From Flavobacteriales bacterium UBA852 (lineage in GTDB: Bacteria > Bacteroidota > Bacteroidia > Flavobacteriales_E > Vicingaceae): a stretch of DNA of 64,000 bases. Of this stretch, positions 45,658 to 54,624 are shown in pieces. The position numbers and the translations under genes were made by a program. Each line of letters begins with the position of its first letter. Position 1 is the first letter of the stretch. Below the pieces are notes generated by a model. That model did no database searches and was not told the origin of the DNA. It saw only the letters and a program-made list of their open reading frames with translations. The DNA lies in assembly GCA_002295925.1 (NCBI GenBank), contig DBGO01000022.1:65737-129736 (forward strand), written 5' to 3'.

Positions 45658-45665
45658 CAAAGTTA
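45650..45665. promoter_or_regulatory. 16-base perfect palindrome in the ribBA-ruvX divergent region
   Basis: TAACTTTGCAAAGTTA is its own reverse complement. Each half is a complete TAnnTTTG -7 box, one for each strand, so polymerase could initiate either way from one site; it could also be a repressor operator. On the minus strand no TTTG at the proper spacing was found. Confidence 0.6.
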
Positions 45666-45690
45666 CGCAAAATAAAAGCGTATTTATACT

Positions 45691-46119
45691 ATGGCCAAGA
45701 TTTTAGCATTAGATTACGGAACAAAAAGGGTAGGAGTTGCCGTTACCGACGAATTACAAATGATTGCCAGTGGATTAACAACCGTTCATTCTAAAGATAT
45801 TGTAGCTTTTTTAGAGAAGTATTTGACTGAAAACAAAGTAGAATGTATTGTGGTGGGCGAAGCCAAAGACTTAAAAAATAATCCTTCCGAATCAGCAAAA
45901 GTAATAGAACCGTTTGTAAAGCATCTTTCGAGAAAGTTTAAAGACGTTAAAATTGAACGTATTGACGAGCGGTTTACTTCAAAAATGGCGTTTCAAACAA
46001 TGATTGACAGCGGTCTGAAAAAGAAAAAAAGGCAAAATAAAGCGCTAATAGATGAAATTAGCGCCACCATTATTTTGCAAGATTATTTGGAACAAAAAAA
46101 CAATTCGTTTCGATTTTAG
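45691..46119 (+). CDS. ruvX: Holliday junction resolvase-like protein RuvX (YqgF)
   Basis: A 142-residue RNase H-fold protein of the YqgF/RuvX family with all signature segments: ILALDYGTKRVGVAVTDE (first catalytic Asp), VVGEAKDLKNNPSESA, and RIDERFTSKMA (Glu/Asp pair). The family acts on RNA or DNA: 16S rRNA 5' maturation in E. coli, junction resolution in vitro. It is divergent from ribBA and probably leads the def operon; a TAAATTTG box just after its stop could add a promoter for def. Confidence 0.9.
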   Translation: MAKILALDYGTKRVGVAVTDELQMIASGLTTVHSKDIVAFLEKYLTENKVECIVVGEAKDLKNNPSESAKVIEPFVKHLSRKFKDVKIERIDERFTSKMAFQTMIDSGLKKKKRQNKALIDEISATIILQDYLEQKNNSFRF

Positions 46120-46150
46120 TAAATTTGTAATAAATACATAATTCCAAACC

Positions 46151-46717
46151 ATGATTTTACCCATTGTTGCTTACGGAGACCCTGTACTCAGAAAAGAAAC
46201 CGAAGAAATAGATAAAGATTATCCCGATTTGGATATTCTTATTAATGATATGTTCGAAACGATGTATAATGCCCAAGGTGTGGGGTTGGCAGCACCTCAG
46301 ATTGGTAAGTCCATTCGTTTATTTATTGTTGATGCCGAACCTTTTGCTGAAGACGAGCCGGAGTTGGAGGGCTTTAAAAAAGTATTTATCAATCCTATTA
46401 TTGTGGAGGAAGAAGGGAAAGAATGGAAATTTAACGAAGGTTGCTTGAGCATTCCCGGAATTAGAGAAGATGTGAGCAGAAAACCGGATATTACCATTGA
46501 GTATTATGATGAAAATTGGAATTTAAAAGAAGAAAAATACAGCGGTTTGGCTGCGCGCATTATCCAACACGAATACGACCATATCGAAGGCATTTTGTTT
46601 ACCGACAAATTAAGTCCGTTGAAAAAGCAATTGATAAAATCAAAATTGAACAATATTGCCAAAGGAAATATTAAAGTAAATTACAGAATGCGTTTTCCGT
46701 TATTAAAATCGAAATAA
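46151..46717 (+). CDS. def: Peptide deformylase
   Basis: A 188-residue metallo-hydrolase that removes the N-formyl group from new proteins. The three active-site motifs are present: GVGLAAPQIG (motif I), EGCLSIPG (motif II, Cys ligand) and QHEYDHIEGILF (motif III, HExxH-type). The length fits the Bacteroidota type. It stands 31 bases after ruvX and 11 bases before the lipoprotein gene, so these three genes likely form an operon. Confidence 0.94.
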   Translation: MILPIVAYGDPVLRKETEEIDKDYPDLDILINDMFETMYNAQGVGLAAPQIGKSIRLFIVDAEPFAEDEPELEGFKKVFINPIIVEEEGKEWKFNEGCLSIPGIREDVSRKPDITIEYYDENWNLKEEKYSGLAARIIQHEYDHIEGILFTDKLSPLKKQLIKSKLNNIAKGNIKVNYRMRFPLLKSK

Positions 46718-46728
46718 AATAGGATGAT

Positions 46729-47331
46729 ATGAAAAAATCAGGATTGATTACAGGTGTACTTTTATATGCTTTAATTTTTGCAGGATGTGGCGATTCAAAA
46801 GATAAAGAACAAAGCAATGCGCATAAAGAGCAAATGCAAAACAATAAGCAAGCAGTAGATAAAGAAGCATTGTTGAAAGAAATTGCCGATTTAAACGGAC
46901 AATTGCTCAATGATACATCAATGAAAGTCAATCGCCCAATGGCATATAAGCTTATTTCTAAATACGAATTATACGTTAAAACATTTATTGATGATGCTCA
47001 ATCGCCTGATTTTGCATTTAAAGCTGCCGATTTGGCACAAGGGTTGGGCGATGGAAAAAAATCGGTTCAGCTCTATGATTTTATTTTGGAAAATTATCCT
47101 TCTTACGAAAAATACCCCGAAGCATTGTTTTTAAAAGCATTTGTGCAAGAAAACATTTTGCATCAATTAGGTGCGGCACGCGACACATACAACAAATTTA
47201 TGATTGACTTTCCTGACCACGAGTTGTATGATGATGCCGAAGCTTCGGTAAAATATATGGGTAAATCACCCGAAGAATTGATAAAAGAGTTTGAAGCAAA
47301 GAACAAAAACGCCCAACAACCTAATTCTTAA
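46729..47331 (+). CDS. TPR-like lipoprotein
   Basis: A 200-residue lipoprotein (lipobox LIFAGC, near residue 21) with a charged linker (about 22-60) and a helical body of TPR-like repeats (ALFLKAFVQENILHQLGAAR, YNKFMIDFPDHELYDDAE). It resembles the periplasmic TPR proteins (YbgF/CpoB-like) without a Tol-Pal context, so no function is assigned. It overlaps the convergent TlyA gene by 11 bases. Confidence 0.8.
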   Translation: MKKSGLITGVLLYALIFAGCGDSKDKEQSNAHKEQMQNNKQAVDKEALLKEIADLNGQLLNDTSMKVNRPMAYKLISKYELYVKTFIDDAQSPDFAFKAADLAQGLGDGKKSVQLYDFILENYPSYEKYPEALFLKAFVQENILHQLGAARDTYNKFMIDFPDHELYDDAEASVKYMGKSPEELIKEFEAKNKNAQQPNS

Positions 47332-48061
47332 ACCAAATTAAAAATTCAGTATTGCCGTCACCGCCTTTAATGGGTGAAGGGATAATGCCTTTTACGGTAA
47401 ATCCGTTGTCAATAACATGTTTTTTGACTTTTTCAACAGCTTGTTGATGCAGTTCGTGTGATTTTATGACGCCTTTTTTAGTTTGGATTTTTTCTTCCAT
47501 TTCAAACTGTGGTTTTATCAAAACGATAAAATCGCTACCGGCTGCCATTATTTGGGCAACTTCCGGAATAATTTTCGTAACAGAAATAAACGAAACATCC
47601 ATTACCAATAAAGTGGGAGCAGGTGTGAAAGAAACACGTTTTTCTGCTACATATTGTGTGAGAAAACGGGCATTTACATGCTCATAATTATTGATTTTAG
47701 GGTTGTTTTGTAAGGAAGGATGCAATTGTGCGGTGCCAACATCAATACAATAGACTTTTTCGACACCGTTTTGCAATAAGCAATCGGTAAAACCGCCGGT
47801 AGATGCGCCAATATCTATGGCAATACGTTTTTTTACATCAATGTTAAAAGCAGAAAGGGCGGCGTGAAGTTTTTCTCCGCCACGACTGACAAAGGGCATT
47901 TGTTCCAATATCTCAATTTGGTCTTCGGCTGTAGTTTCAAATGCCGGTTTGGTAACAATTTTACCGTTTACCCTTATTTTTTCATCTTTTATCAATTTTT
48001 TGGCAACCTCACGCGAGTGGATTTCCGCAAAATTTTTAGAAAGGTAAACATCCAAGCGCAT
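47321..48061 (-). CDS. TlyA-family rRNA (cytidine-2'-O) methyltransferase
   Basis: A 246-residue protein with an N-terminal S4 RNA-binding domain (about 1-60, RLDVYLSKNFAEIHSREVAK) and a FtsJ-like methyltransferase domain with AIDIGASTGGFTDCLLQNG (SAM loop) and LLVMDVSFIS. Family members methylate 2'-hydroxyls of 16S and/or 23S rRNA; the name haemolysin A is historical. The S4 domain puts it in the short-to-typical TlyA class. Its start shares one base with the stop of gldC. Confidence 0.88.
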   Translation of the reverse strand: MRLDVYLSKNFAEIHSREVAKKLIKDEKIRVNGKIVTKPAFETTAEDQIEILEQMPFVSRGGEKLHAALSAFNIDVKKRIAIDIGASTGGFTDCLLQNGVEKVYCIDVGTAQLHPSLQNNPKINNYEHVNARFLTQYVAEKRVSFTPAPTLLVMDVSFISVTKIIPEVAQIMAAGSDFIVLIKPQFEMEEKIQTKKGVIKSHELHQQAVEKVKKHVIDNGFTVKGIIPSPIKGGDGNTEFLIWFKN

Positions 48062-48408
48062 TATTGACGGCTTTTTTCTTCTTGCTCTTTAATTTTTTCC
48101 AGCAACTCTTTACCAAATAAACGAATTTCTTCGGCAATTTCTTTTTCATTGGTTGCACGTTCAAAAACATCACCCATAGTAAGAATGGATTGCACAATAA
48201 AAGCTTTCATCTCATCCACGGTCATTTCCTTTGTCCACAGGTCAATGCGCAAAGTATTGGCTTCGTGTTTGTCCCATAAAGAAAGCATCATTGCTTTGGC
48301 TTCGTTTTTGCCCGGCTCTTGCGAATCGGTGGCTTCCCAAGTTATTTTTTCGGGTATAAAATGTTCATCTACATTTACATCAATGCTTATGGTCGATTTT
48401 TTATTCAT
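48061..48408 (-). CDS. gldC: Gliding motility protein GldC
   Basis: A 115-residue cytoplasmic-type protein matching GldC: KKSTISIDVNVDEHFIPEKI, WEATDSQEP and LRIDLWTKEMTVDEMK. GldC is an accessory gliding protein in Flavobacterium whose loss reduces but does not abolish movement; homologues occur widely in Bacteroidota, so it does not by itself prove gliding. Here it is apart from gldB and coupled to a TlyA methyltransferase by a one-base overlap. Confidence 0.88.
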   Translation of the reverse strand: MNKKSTISIDVNVDEHFIPEKITWEATDSQEPGKNEAKAMMLSLWDKHEANTLRIDLWTKEMTVDEMKAFIVQSILTMGDVFERATNEKEIAEEIRLFGKELLEKIKEQEEKSRQ

Positions 48409-48441
48409 CTTTAGTTGTGTTTAAAAAGTCAAAATTCGGTT

Positions 48442-49221
48442 TTAAAATTTAAAATTGCCGGCTTTATCAATATTTTGTTTGTCAGAAAAATAAATGGTAA
48501 GCGCAACACTGATAATAGAAACGGAAAAAATGGTAATCATCAGCATTATTTGATATTTTACCGCTACCGTGGGCGAATTTCCACCTAAAATTTGTCCGGT
48601 CATCATTCCCGGAATAGAAATAAGCCCTACAATAGCCGTGGTGGCAATCACAGGATTAAATGCTTTTTTCATCGCACCTGCTTTAAAGGGCAATAAAGCT
48701 TCTTTAATGGTAGCACCATTAGCTAAATACCATCGGTATTGCGTTTGATTGTTTTTCAGGTTTTGATAATAATCATTCAAAGCTAAAATAACGGTTTTAA
48801 TGGTGTTGCCCAGCAACATGCCGCTAATGGGAATAAAATATGCGGCAGTAAGTATGTTTTCCATTTCCAAAACAATGTATAAAAAGTAAAATAAAATTCC
48901 ACTTAACGTGAAAATGGAAGAAATAAATATGGGCAAAAAGAATTTTTTCACCGGCAATTCACTTCGTTTGCCAATGGTAAAAGCAGAAATAACAATCATT
49001 ATAATAACCCAAGCAATGTTCAGTAAAAAATTGTCCAGTTTGAATAAAAATTCGAGATAAACACCTATAAGCAAAAGCTGAACGGTCATACGCAAATTAG
49101 CAATCAGTGCATCTTTCAATAATCCGGTTTTGTAATAATGCAACAAGAAAAACGGAATAATCAACAATAAATAGCCCAATGCCAAATTCAGGTAGGATAT
49201 GTCAATGGTTGTGTGGTTCAT
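48442..49221 (-). CDS. fetB: ABC transporter permease, FetB/YbbM family
   Basis: A 259-residue membrane protein with about seven hydrophobic segments and the UPF0014 signature SIPGMMTGQILGGNSPTVAV. E. coli FetB works with FetA and is implicated in iron export under oxidative stress. Its start overlaps the ATPase gene's stop by four bases (ATGA), which fits a two-gene transporter. The proposed substrate is by family analogy. Confidence 0.85.
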   Translation of the reverse strand: MNHTTIDISYLNLALGYLLLIIPFFLLHYYKTGLLKDALIANLRMTVQLLLIGVYLEFLFKLDNFLLNIAWVIIMIVISAFTIGKRSELPVKKFFLPIFISSIFTLSGILFYFLYIVLEMENILTAAYFIPISGMLLGNTIKTVILALNDYYQNLKNNQTQYRWYLANGATIKEALLPFKAGAMKKAFNPVIATTAIVGLISIPGMMTGQILGGNSPTVAVKYQIMLMITIFSVSIISVALTIYFSDKQNIDKAGNFKF

Positions 49222-49871
49222 ACAGCAAAACTTTCAAAATTTATCTTTTTGTCAAAGGCAGCAATCAACTCGTTGTCGTGAGAAACAATAATGCAAGCAT
49301 AAGGATAGTTGTGAATAGCATTTATAACAGCTTTCCGGTTAGATTTGTCCAATGCAGCAGTAGGCTCGTCAAGTAATAATAAGGGCTTTTTTTGCAACAA
49401 TCCGGCAGCAATTAACAAGCGTTGTTTTTCTCCTCCCGAAAGAACAGAAAAAGGTTTCTCTAAAATGCTTTCATCGAGGTTTAAGTCAGCTAAAACAGCT
49501 ATGATTTCTTCTTTTTTAGGTCTAATATTTCGATTATTTTTAAAAGAAAACAGTGTGTCAAAAACTTCTTTTCCAAAAGTGAATTGCAGAGCGGTTTCTT
49601 GTGGCACCCAAGCAGTAAGTTGGCGGATTAAATGCACATTTTCGGGCAACAGCCGAATAGAATTATTGAAAATAATTTGGCCTGAAAAGTTGGGCGTAAA
49701 CCCTAATAAGGTAGATAAAAAAGTAGATTTTCCGCATCCTGATTTACCGTAAATAACACATTTTTCATCTTTTTTTAACGAAAGTGTAAAATCCTCAAAC
49801 AGTGGTTTGTTGTTTAAGTAAACACTTAAATCATCAACCGTTAACAGAATATCCGTAATTTTATTATTCAT
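49218..49871 (-). CDS. fetA: ABC transporter ATP-binding protein, FetA-like
   Basis: A 217-residue ABC ATPase with Walker A GKSGCGKST, a Q-loop-type segment (WVPQETALQFTF), signature LSGGEKQR and Walker B LLLLDEPTAALD, followed by the H-loop IIVSHD. It pairs with the FetB-like permease downstream, forming one transporter. It is divergent from msrB with 14 bases between the coding starts. Confidence 0.87.
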   Translation of the reverse strand: MNNKITDILLTVDDLSVYLNNKPLFEDFTLSLKKDEKCVIYGKSGCGKSTFLSTLLGFTPNFSGQIIFNNSIRLLPENVHLIRQLTAWVPQETALQFTFGKEVFDTLFSFKNNRNIRPKKEEIIAVLADLNLDESILEKPFSVLSGGEKQRLLIAAGLLQKKPLLLLDEPTAALDKSNRKAVINAIHNYPYACIIVSHDNELIAAFDKKINFESFAV

Positions 49872-49885
49872 AAATTATTACAAAA

Positions 49886-50296
49886 ATGGACATAAAAAAC
49901 ACAGCATCAAAACCCGAAGGCAACGAAAATGACCGATGGAAAGAAAAACTTACGCCCGAAGAATATTATGTAATGCGTCAAAAAGGTACGGAACCGCCTT
50001 TTTCGGGAAAGTATAATTTGCATTTCGAAGAAGGAATTTATACATGCAAAGCATGTGGTACACCGCTGTTTACTTCCGAATCTAAATTTAATTCGGGTTG
50101 CGGCTGGCCTGCCTTTGATGATGCCTTGCCCGATACTGTTGAAACACGCCGGGATACCTCGCACGGAATGATTCGCACAGAAATTGTGTGTAAAAATTGC
50201 CAATCGCACTTAGGCCATTTATTTGATGACGGACCAACCGAAACCGGTTTGCGCTATTGTGTAAACTCCATTTGTTTGGATTTTAGAAAAGAATGA
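49886..50296 (+). CDS. msrB: Peptide-methionine (R)-S-oxide reductase
   Basis: A 136-residue selenium-free MsrB that repairs R-methionine sulfoxide. The zinc cysteines CKACG and CKNC, the SGCGWPAF motif and the catalytic cysteine in RYCVNSICLDF are all present; the zinc-site pairs and GLRYCVNS identify the family. The neighbourhood with FetAB, both linked to oxidative stress in other bacteria, is suggestive only. It is followed by 139 bases of AT-rich DNA before the E1 gene. Confidence 0.92.
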   Translation: MDIKNTASKPEGNENDRWKEKLTPEEYYVMRQKGTEPPFSGKYNLHFEEGIYTCKACGTPLFTSESKFNSGCGWPAFDDALPDTVETRRDTSHGMIRTEIVCKNCQSHLGHLFDDGPTETGLRYCVNSICLDFRKE

Positions 50297-50435
50297 TTTT
50301 TTAGTAAAGGGTTTAATGTTTTTGTTTTTAAACTACCCCATTTTCATTGCCGTTTATCATCTAAATATTTTTAAAATAGCGACTATTTTGGTAAATTCGC
50401 AGTCCTATCAATAATCATATTAACTTTTAACAGAA

Positions 50436-52856
50436 ATGGCAGAAGCGGTAAAAAAAGAAGCGAAAATCTCCGGTGCGGAGTTAAAAGAACAAATCTTAAA
50501 CGATTATAAACTGGCAAATATCAGTCGCGAAACATCATTGCTCGGACGTAGAGAAGTGCTTACCGGTAAAGCAAAGTTTGGTATATTTGGCGATGGTAAA
50601 GAAATTCCTCAAATTGCATTGGCTAAGCAATTTCGTGAGGGTGATTTCCGTTCGGGGTATTACCGCGACCAAACTTTTATGATGGCTATTGGCGAATTGA
50701 CCGTTCGCGAATTTTTTGCTCAATTATATGCGCATCCCGATGTAGAAGCCGAGCCGTGTTCTGCCGGACGTTCCATGAACGGACATTTTGGTTCGCGAAG
50801 CTTGGATGAAAACGGTGAGTGGAAAGATTTAACAAAAATGAAAAACTCTTCTGCCGATATTTCGCCTACGGCAGGGCAAATGCCCCGTTTGTTAGGCTTG
50901 GCACAAGCATCAAAAGTTTATCGTGAAAACCCCGATTTGCAAAAGGGTAAGTTTTTGAAATTTTCCAATAAAGGAAATGAAATTGCTTTTGGAACTATTG
51001 GTGATGCCAGTACATCCGAAGGATTGTTTTGGGAAACGATAAATGCCGCAGGTGTTTTGCAAGTGCCAATGTTAATGTCGGTTTGGGATGACGGGCACGG
51101 AATTTCCGTAACAAAAAAATACCAAACCACCAAAGAAAGCATTTCAGAAGTATTGAAAGGATTTCAACGAGATAAAGGCAAGAAAAACGGTTACGAAATA
51201 TTCAAAGTAAAAGGTTGGGATTATCCGGCTTTGCTTGAAACTTATACCAAAGCTGCCAAAATTGTTCGCGAAGAACATATACCTGCATTGGTTCACGTAG
51301 AAGAATTAACACAACCGCAAGGACATTCAACTTCGGGTTCGCATGAAAGATATAAATCGAAAGAACGTTTGGAGTGGGAGCGTGAGTATGATTGCATTAA
51401 CCAAATGCGCATCTGGATTTTAAAAGAAAAAATTGCTACCGAAGAAGAACTGAAAGAAATTGAAGAGTATGCCAAAAAATATGTGCGTCAAGAAAAAGCT
51501 GCTGCCTGGAAAGCTTTTATTACGCCCATAGTGGAGGAGCAAAACTTTGTGATAGAAAAAATTAATGCAATGGCTGCCGAAAGTGCTTTTGGCGATGCAT
51601 TAAGTCAAATGGCAGCACAATTGAAAACCATAAAAGAACCAACGCGTAAAGATGTTTTTTCTATGCTTCGTAGAGCATTGCGATTGGTAAGAAACGAAAA
51701 TTTAACCGTAAAACAAGAGTTGGTTGATTGGTTGGCAGAGCAAAATAAAATCAACTACGACCGTTACAGCTCGCATTTATACTCAGAGTCAGCACACAGT
51801 CCGTTAAAAGTGGAAGAAGTTCCACCGGTTTATACTACAGACAATAAAGCAGACGGTAGAGTGATAGTGCGCGATAATTTTGATAAAATATTGGAAAAAT
51901 ATCCCGAAGTATTGATTTTTGGTGAAGATTCAGGGAAAATAGGTGGTGTAAATCAAGGGTTAGAAGGAATGCAAGCCAAATACGGCGAGCACAGAGTGTT
52001 TGATACCGGTATTCGCGAAGCTACAATTGTTGGTCAAGGTATAGGAATGGCAATGCGTGGATTACGTCCAATTGCCGAAATTCAGTATTTAGATTATCTG
52101 CTGTATTGTTTGCAAATTATGAGTGATGATTTGGCAACCGTTCGTTACCGAACAAAATCCGGTCAAATGGCACCGTTGATTATCCGTACACGTGGCCATC
52201 GTTTAGAAGGTATATGGCATTCAGGTTCGCCAATGGCAGGAATTATCAATTTAGTGAGAGGGATTCACGTTTGTGTACCTCGTAACCTGACCGATGCCGC
52301 AGGATTTTACAATACTTTATTGCAAGGCGACGACCCTGCATTGATTGTTGAGCCGCTGAATGCTTACCGAACAAAAGAATTGGTGCCGGATAATCTGGGT
52401 GAATTTACTTTACCGCTTGGTATTCCAAATATTGTAAAAGAAGGAACTGATGTAACTGTTGTTTCATACGGTTCAACTTGTAATTTAGCCGAAATAGCCG
52501 TTCAACAATTGGAAGAAATGGGCATTTCTGCCGAATTAATTGATGTACGCACGTTGTTGCCTTTCGATATTAACGGTGTGATAGTAGAATCGCTGAAAAA
52601 GACAAACAGAGTATTATTTGTAGATGAAGATGTGCCGGGAGGTACAACTGCCTATATGATGGAAGAAGTGCTCGAAAAACAAGGCGGATATTACTATTTG
52701 GACAGTGAGCCGAGAACCTTGTCGGCAAAACCGCACCGTCCGGCATACGGAACCGATGGTGATTATTTCTCAAAACCAAGTATCGAAGATATTGTAGATG
52801 CTGTTTACGATATGATGCATGAATTTAACCCTGCTGAATATCCTAAGTATTACTAA
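50436..52856 (+). CDS. 2-oxo-acid dehydrogenase E1, fused alpha and beta subunits
   Basis: An 806-residue thiamine-diphosphate enzyme joining both E1 subunits in one chain. Alpha half (about 1-400): GYYRDQTFMMAIGELT, GDASTSEGLFWETINAA (ThDP motif) and VWDDGHGIS. Beta half (about 470-806): FGEDSGKIGGVNQGLEG, TGIREATIVGQGIGMA, and VDEDVPGGTTAYMMEEVLEK. Domain order and motifs fit branched-chain 2-oxoacid or pyruvate dehydrogenase-type E1 found in Bacteroidota as a fused protein. The E2 and E3 genes are not adjacent. Substrate is uncertain. Confidence 0.9.
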   Translation: MAEAVKKEAKISGAELKEQILNDYKLANISRETSLLGRREVLTGKAKFGIFGDGKEIPQIALAKQFREGDFRSGYYRDQTFMMAIGELTVREFFAQLYAHPDVEAEPCSAGRSMNGHFGSRSLDENGEWKDLTKMKNSSADISPTAGQMPRLLGLAQASKVYRENPDLQKGKFLKFSNKGNEIAFGTIGDASTSEGLFWETINAAGVLQVPMLMSVWDDGHGISVTKKYQTTKESISEVLKGFQRDKGKKNGYEIFKVKGWDYPALLETYTKAAKIVREEHIPALVHVEELTQPQGHSTSGSHERYKSKERLEWEREYDCINQMRIWILKEKIATEEELKEIEEYAKKYVRQEKAAAWKAFITPIVEEQNFVIEKINAMAAESAFGDALSQMAAQLKTIKEPTRKDVFSMLRRALRLVRNENLTVKQELVDWLAEQNKINYDRYSSHLYSESAHSPLKVEEVPPVYTTDNKADGRVIVRDNFDKILEKYPEVLIFGEDSGKIGGVNQGLEGMQAKYGEHRVFDTGIREATIVGQGIGMAMRGLRPIAEIQYLDYLLYCLQIMSDDLATVRYRTKSGQMAPLIIRTRGHRLEGIWHSGSPMAGIINLVRGIHVCVPRNLTDAAGFYNTLLQGDDPALIVEPLNAYRTKELVPDNLGEFTLPLGIPNIVKEGTDVTVVSYGSTCNLAEIAVQQLEEMGISAELIDVRTLLPFDINGVIVESLKKTNRVLFVDEDVPGGTTAYMMEEVLEKQGGYYYLDSEPRTLSAKPHRPAYGTDGDYFSKPSIEDIVDAVYDMMHEFNPAEYPKYY

Positions 52857-52863
52857 GTTGTAA

Positions 52864-53883
52864 ATGAACAGATTAATTTCGTTTATATCAATATTTACTT
52901 TAATATTTTCGGGAAGTGTTTTTGCCGAGAATAATGAGGAAACTTCAACACGGAAAAACACAAAAGATACCGTTCAAGCATTGGTGGTCAATCCAACCAA
53001 TCCGCTTTATACCAAATTGAAAGACATGTCCGGAGAGGAAATAATCGGTTTGGTGGATTCGTTGTTGGATGCCGATTATGTGCCTTATGAATTGGTAAAA
53101 GAAATTAACGCTTACGCAGAAAATTACATTCTGCAGCACGATTTTTACAATTCGCTTACGGCATTTTACGACAGCACGGAGTATCCGGCAGGAAGTATCT
53201 ATCGAGGGTTTAATACGCAAGAAATTCATCCGTATTCCGAAGATTTGTCAAAAAATGATACAACCATAACACTTACTTTGGTTGATTCCAATAATTTTTG
53301 CCTGTTCAGTATGCCGATAGAAGGTGTCATTACTTCAAATTTCGGTTGGCGTGATGGCAGAAACCACAACGGCATTGATATAGACTTGGAAGTTTGGGAC
53401 CCGGTTCATGCCGCATTTGACGGAATGGTAAGAATTGCACAATACCACAAAGGATATGGACGAGTGGTTGTTATTCGTCATTACAATGGGTTGGAAACCA
53501 TCTATGCGCATTTGCATCGCTTTAAAGTAAAAGAGGGTGACATTGTAAGTGCCGGTCAGGTTATCGGTTTAGGCGGCAGTTCAGGGCGTTCTACCGGAAG
53601 TCATTTGCATTTTGAGGTGCGTTTTAAAGGAAAGCCCATTAACCCAAAAAGTTTAATCGATTTTAAGGAAAATAAATTATTGAGTTCGGAATTGGTATTG
53701 ACCAAAACCCGCTGGAGTTTTGCCGCATACCCCAGAGGGGTGAAGTTTTATACCATTCAACCCGGCGATTTTTTATATAAAATAGCCAAACAATTCGGAA
53801 CAACAGTATCTAAAATTTGTGAAATGAACGGTATTAAACGCAACAGCGTATTGATTGCCGGAAAAAAACTGCGTATTGGATAA
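52864..53883 (+). CDS. M23 peptidoglycan metallopeptidase with a C-terminal LysM domain
   Basis: A 339-residue exported protein: signal peptide (about 1-20, ending VFAE), a ~120-residue N-terminal region, an M23 LytM-type peptidase domain (about 155-265) with metal ligands in NHNGIDIDLE and HLHFEV and the YAHLH motif, then a LysM repeat at the end (about 293-339, FYTIQPGDFLYKIAKQFGTT). It should cut or bind peptidoglycan in the periplasm. The downstream gene's possible start overlaps its last codons. Confidence 0.9.
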   Translation: MNRLISFISIFTLIFSGSVFAENNEETSTRKNTKDTVQALVVNPTNPLYTKLKDMSGEEIIGLVDSLLDADYVPYELVKEINAYAENYILQHDFYNSLTAFYDSTEYPAGSIYRGFNTQEIHPYSEDLSKNDTTITLTLVDSNNFCLFSMPIEGVITSNFGWRDGRNHNGIDIDLEVWDPVHAAFDGMVRIAQYHKGYGRVVVIRHYNGLETIYAHLHRFKVKEGDIVSAGQVIGLGGSSGRSTGSHLHFEVRFKGKPINPKSLIDFKENKLLSSELVLTKTRWSFAAYPRGVKFYTIQPGDFLYKIAKQFGTTVSKICEMNGIKRNSVLIAGKKLRIG

Positions 53884-54232
53884 TCTTGAGAATATATTAA
53901 ATATAACCAATTACCGCGAGCATCCTACACGACCGGGATATACGGTTTTTCATTTTTTTGATGATAAACAAGCCAATGATTTTAAAAAATTATTGGAAGA
54001 AAATACCATTTGGTTCGAATCGGATGTGGATAAAAAAGACGGAAAAACCATTTATCTTTTCGGCGTACGAAACAGTGATTTAAAAAAAGCGGTTAACTTA
54101 AATTATTTAGTTATAGGAAAATACCGAAAACCGTTCATTCCTAATCTCTATTTCAAATGGTTTGTAGTTGTTTTAGGCGTTTTGTTGGTTGTAGCGGCTG
54201 TCATAGGATATTTAAAATCAGGTGCATCATGA
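53876..54232 (+). CDS. Small membrane protein of unknown function
   Basis: About 118 residues with one strong C-terminal transmembrane segment (WFVVVLGVLLVVAAVIGYL) and a soluble N-terminal part (YTVFHFFDDKQANDFKKLLE, KTIYLFGVRNSDLKKAV). No ATG begins the frame; TTG at 53876 is proposed, with an alternative TTG at 53855, and both overlap the M23 gene. The start is the weak point. It overlaps the DCC gene by four bases (ATGA). Family not recognised. Confidence 0.6.
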   Translation: MDNLENILNITNYREHPTRPGYTVFHFFDDKQANDFKKLLEENTIWFESDVDKKDGKTIYLFGVRNSDLKKAVNLNYLVIGKYRKPFIPNLYFKWFVVVLGVLLVVAAVIGYLKSGAS

Positions 54233-54624
54233 AGCATAATGATAAAAATATCATATTTTATGATGCCGAATGCGGTTTTTGCAGTTTTTGGGTAAGATGG
54301 TTGCTGAAAAGAGATAAAAAGCATACTTTTTATTTTGCTTCGCTTCATTCTGATTTGGCAAAAGAATATAACTTTCATCAATTAAATAAAGATACATTAG
54401 TATTGATTTACAGAAATACAATCTTTACCAAAAGCAGGGCAGTGGCAGCTATTTTATCCGAGTTGTCTTTGCCTTACAGAGTACTTTCTACTGTTATTTT
54501 AATGTTCCCTATTTGTTGGGCAGATAGCGTGTATTCTTTTGTTGCAGCGAACCGTTTTTTGGGAGGGAAAAACAGTTGTCAATTGAAAGAAATGGAAAAA
54601 TTTAAACCGTATATTTTATCCTGA
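54229..54624 (+). CDS. DCC1-like thiol-disulfide oxidoreductase family protein
   Basis: A 131-residue member of the DCC family, named for the DxxCxxC motif seen here as YDAECGFCSFWVRWLL (about residues 11-26). The fold is thioredoxin-like, with ...TLVLIYRNTIFTKSRAVAAI and the FVAANRF-type end. Its partner and redox role are unknown. The ATG at 54229 is used, not an upstream one, because it fits the family start and overlaps the previous stop by four bases. It shares one base with the exonuclease gene. Confidence 0.83.
   Translation: MKHNDKNIIFYDAECGFCSFWVRWLLKRDKKHTFYFASLHSDLAKEYNFHQLNKDTLVLIYRNTIFTKSRAVAAILSELSLPYRVLSTVILMFPICWADSVYSFVAANRFLGGKNSCQLKEMEKFKPYILS

Noticed and set aside
45634..45690. 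FMN riboswitch upstream of ribBA
   Set aside because: The divergent gap is only 57 bases, far too short for an FMN aptamer, and shows only promoter boxes and the palindrome.
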